Part shown: positions 31,687 through 31,807 of the stretch, one piece after another
Numbering within the stretch: the first letter of the stretch is position 1
Layout: the number at the start of each line of letters is the position of its first letter
Origin: JACCZX01 sp038216465
GTDB lineage: Bacteria; Pseudomonadota; Gammaproteobacteria; Burkholderiales; Burkholderiaceae_F
Reading direction: 5' to 3'
DNA: 31,807 bases
Assembly: GCA_038216465.1 (NCBI GenBank)
Contig: JBBQQC010000030.1
Location: 1 to 31,807 of the forward strand
Program-made: the position numbers and the translations under genes
The notes under the pieces: generated by a model
What the model was told of the DNA's origin: nothing
The model's database searches: none
The model's input: only the letters and a program-made list of their open reading frames with translations

Positions 31687-31807
31687 TTACTTCGCGTTAT
31701 CGACATACTCCGGCACTTCATAAATACGCAACTCCTTCGGCTCGCCGACCTTGCGCACGACGTCAAGGTAGAGGTCGGAGCGCAAGTACGCGTCCAGGGA
31801 CTCACGT
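31687..31807 (-). CDS. C-terminal end of an unidentified protein, cut by window edge
   Basis: On the minus strand an open frame enters from the right edge and ends at TAA (31687-31689). The visible 39 residues include RESLDAYLRSDLYLDVVRK and ELRIYEVPEYVDNAK. The ESLDAYLRSDLY segment recalls the end of small antibiotic-biosynthesis-monooxygenase (YgiN-like) ferredoxin-fold proteins, but the fragment is too short to assign. Codon use looks natural and the frame is the only uninterrupted one here, so a real gene is likely. It is upstream of, and on the same strand as, the DUF4256 gene, 87 bases away. Confidence 0.6.
   Translation of the reverse strand, partial: RESLDAYLRSDLYLDVVRKVGEPKELRIYEVPEYVDNAK

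Overview
The window looks like a high-GC betaproteobacterial chromosome, most likely Burkholderiales. The signs are a Bug/TctC periplasmic binding protein, the soxCDYZAX-B gene order, Tat-exported Sox enzymes and dense, overlapping operons. I ran no database search; assignments rest on motifs and family resemblance read from the sequence.

Region A (1-12379) is a uptake and catabolic block. On the minus strand lie a TRAP transporter (binding protein, then a small permease cut by the window edge). On the plus strand are a GMC flavoprotein oxidoreductase, a YtcJ-like amidohydrolase and a COG0523/CobW GTPase. Facing them on the minus strand is a five-gene unit: oligopeptide-type ABC transporter (binding protein, two permeases, fused double ATPase) plus an amidase-signature hydrolase, mostly with ATGA overlaps.

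Region B (12556-20532) reads as one ten-gene plus-strand unit: a class III omega-aminotransferase, a TauABC-like sulfonate ABC transporter, a split UxaA-family lyase resembling (2R)-sulfolactate sulfo-lyase SuyAB, a succinate dehydrogenase-like iron-sulfur subunit with two small cytochrome-b-type membrane anchors but no flavoprotein gene, and a Bug binding protein. This is the most unusual part: a C-S lyase translationally coupled to an orphan quinone-reducing module.

Region C (20554-30750) is a sulfur-oxidation locus: an ArsR-type repressor behind a consensus TTGACA promoter full of nested GCGC palindromes, then soxC, soxD, soxY, soxZ, soxA, soxX, a TlpA-like thioredoxin, soxB, a SoxW-like thioredoxin, a small unknown secreted protein, and a SorAB-type sulfite dehydrogenase (molybdopterin subunit plus monohaem cytochrome c). 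With region B this suggests a route from organosulfonate to sulfite to sulfate, alongside complete thiosulfate oxidation machinery.

Region D (30781-31807) holds a serine tRNA (anticodon TGA), a DUF4256-family gene and the 3' end of an unidentified gene, in sequence that looks less GC-rich. No insertion sequence, CRISPR array, rRNA or phage gene was seen.
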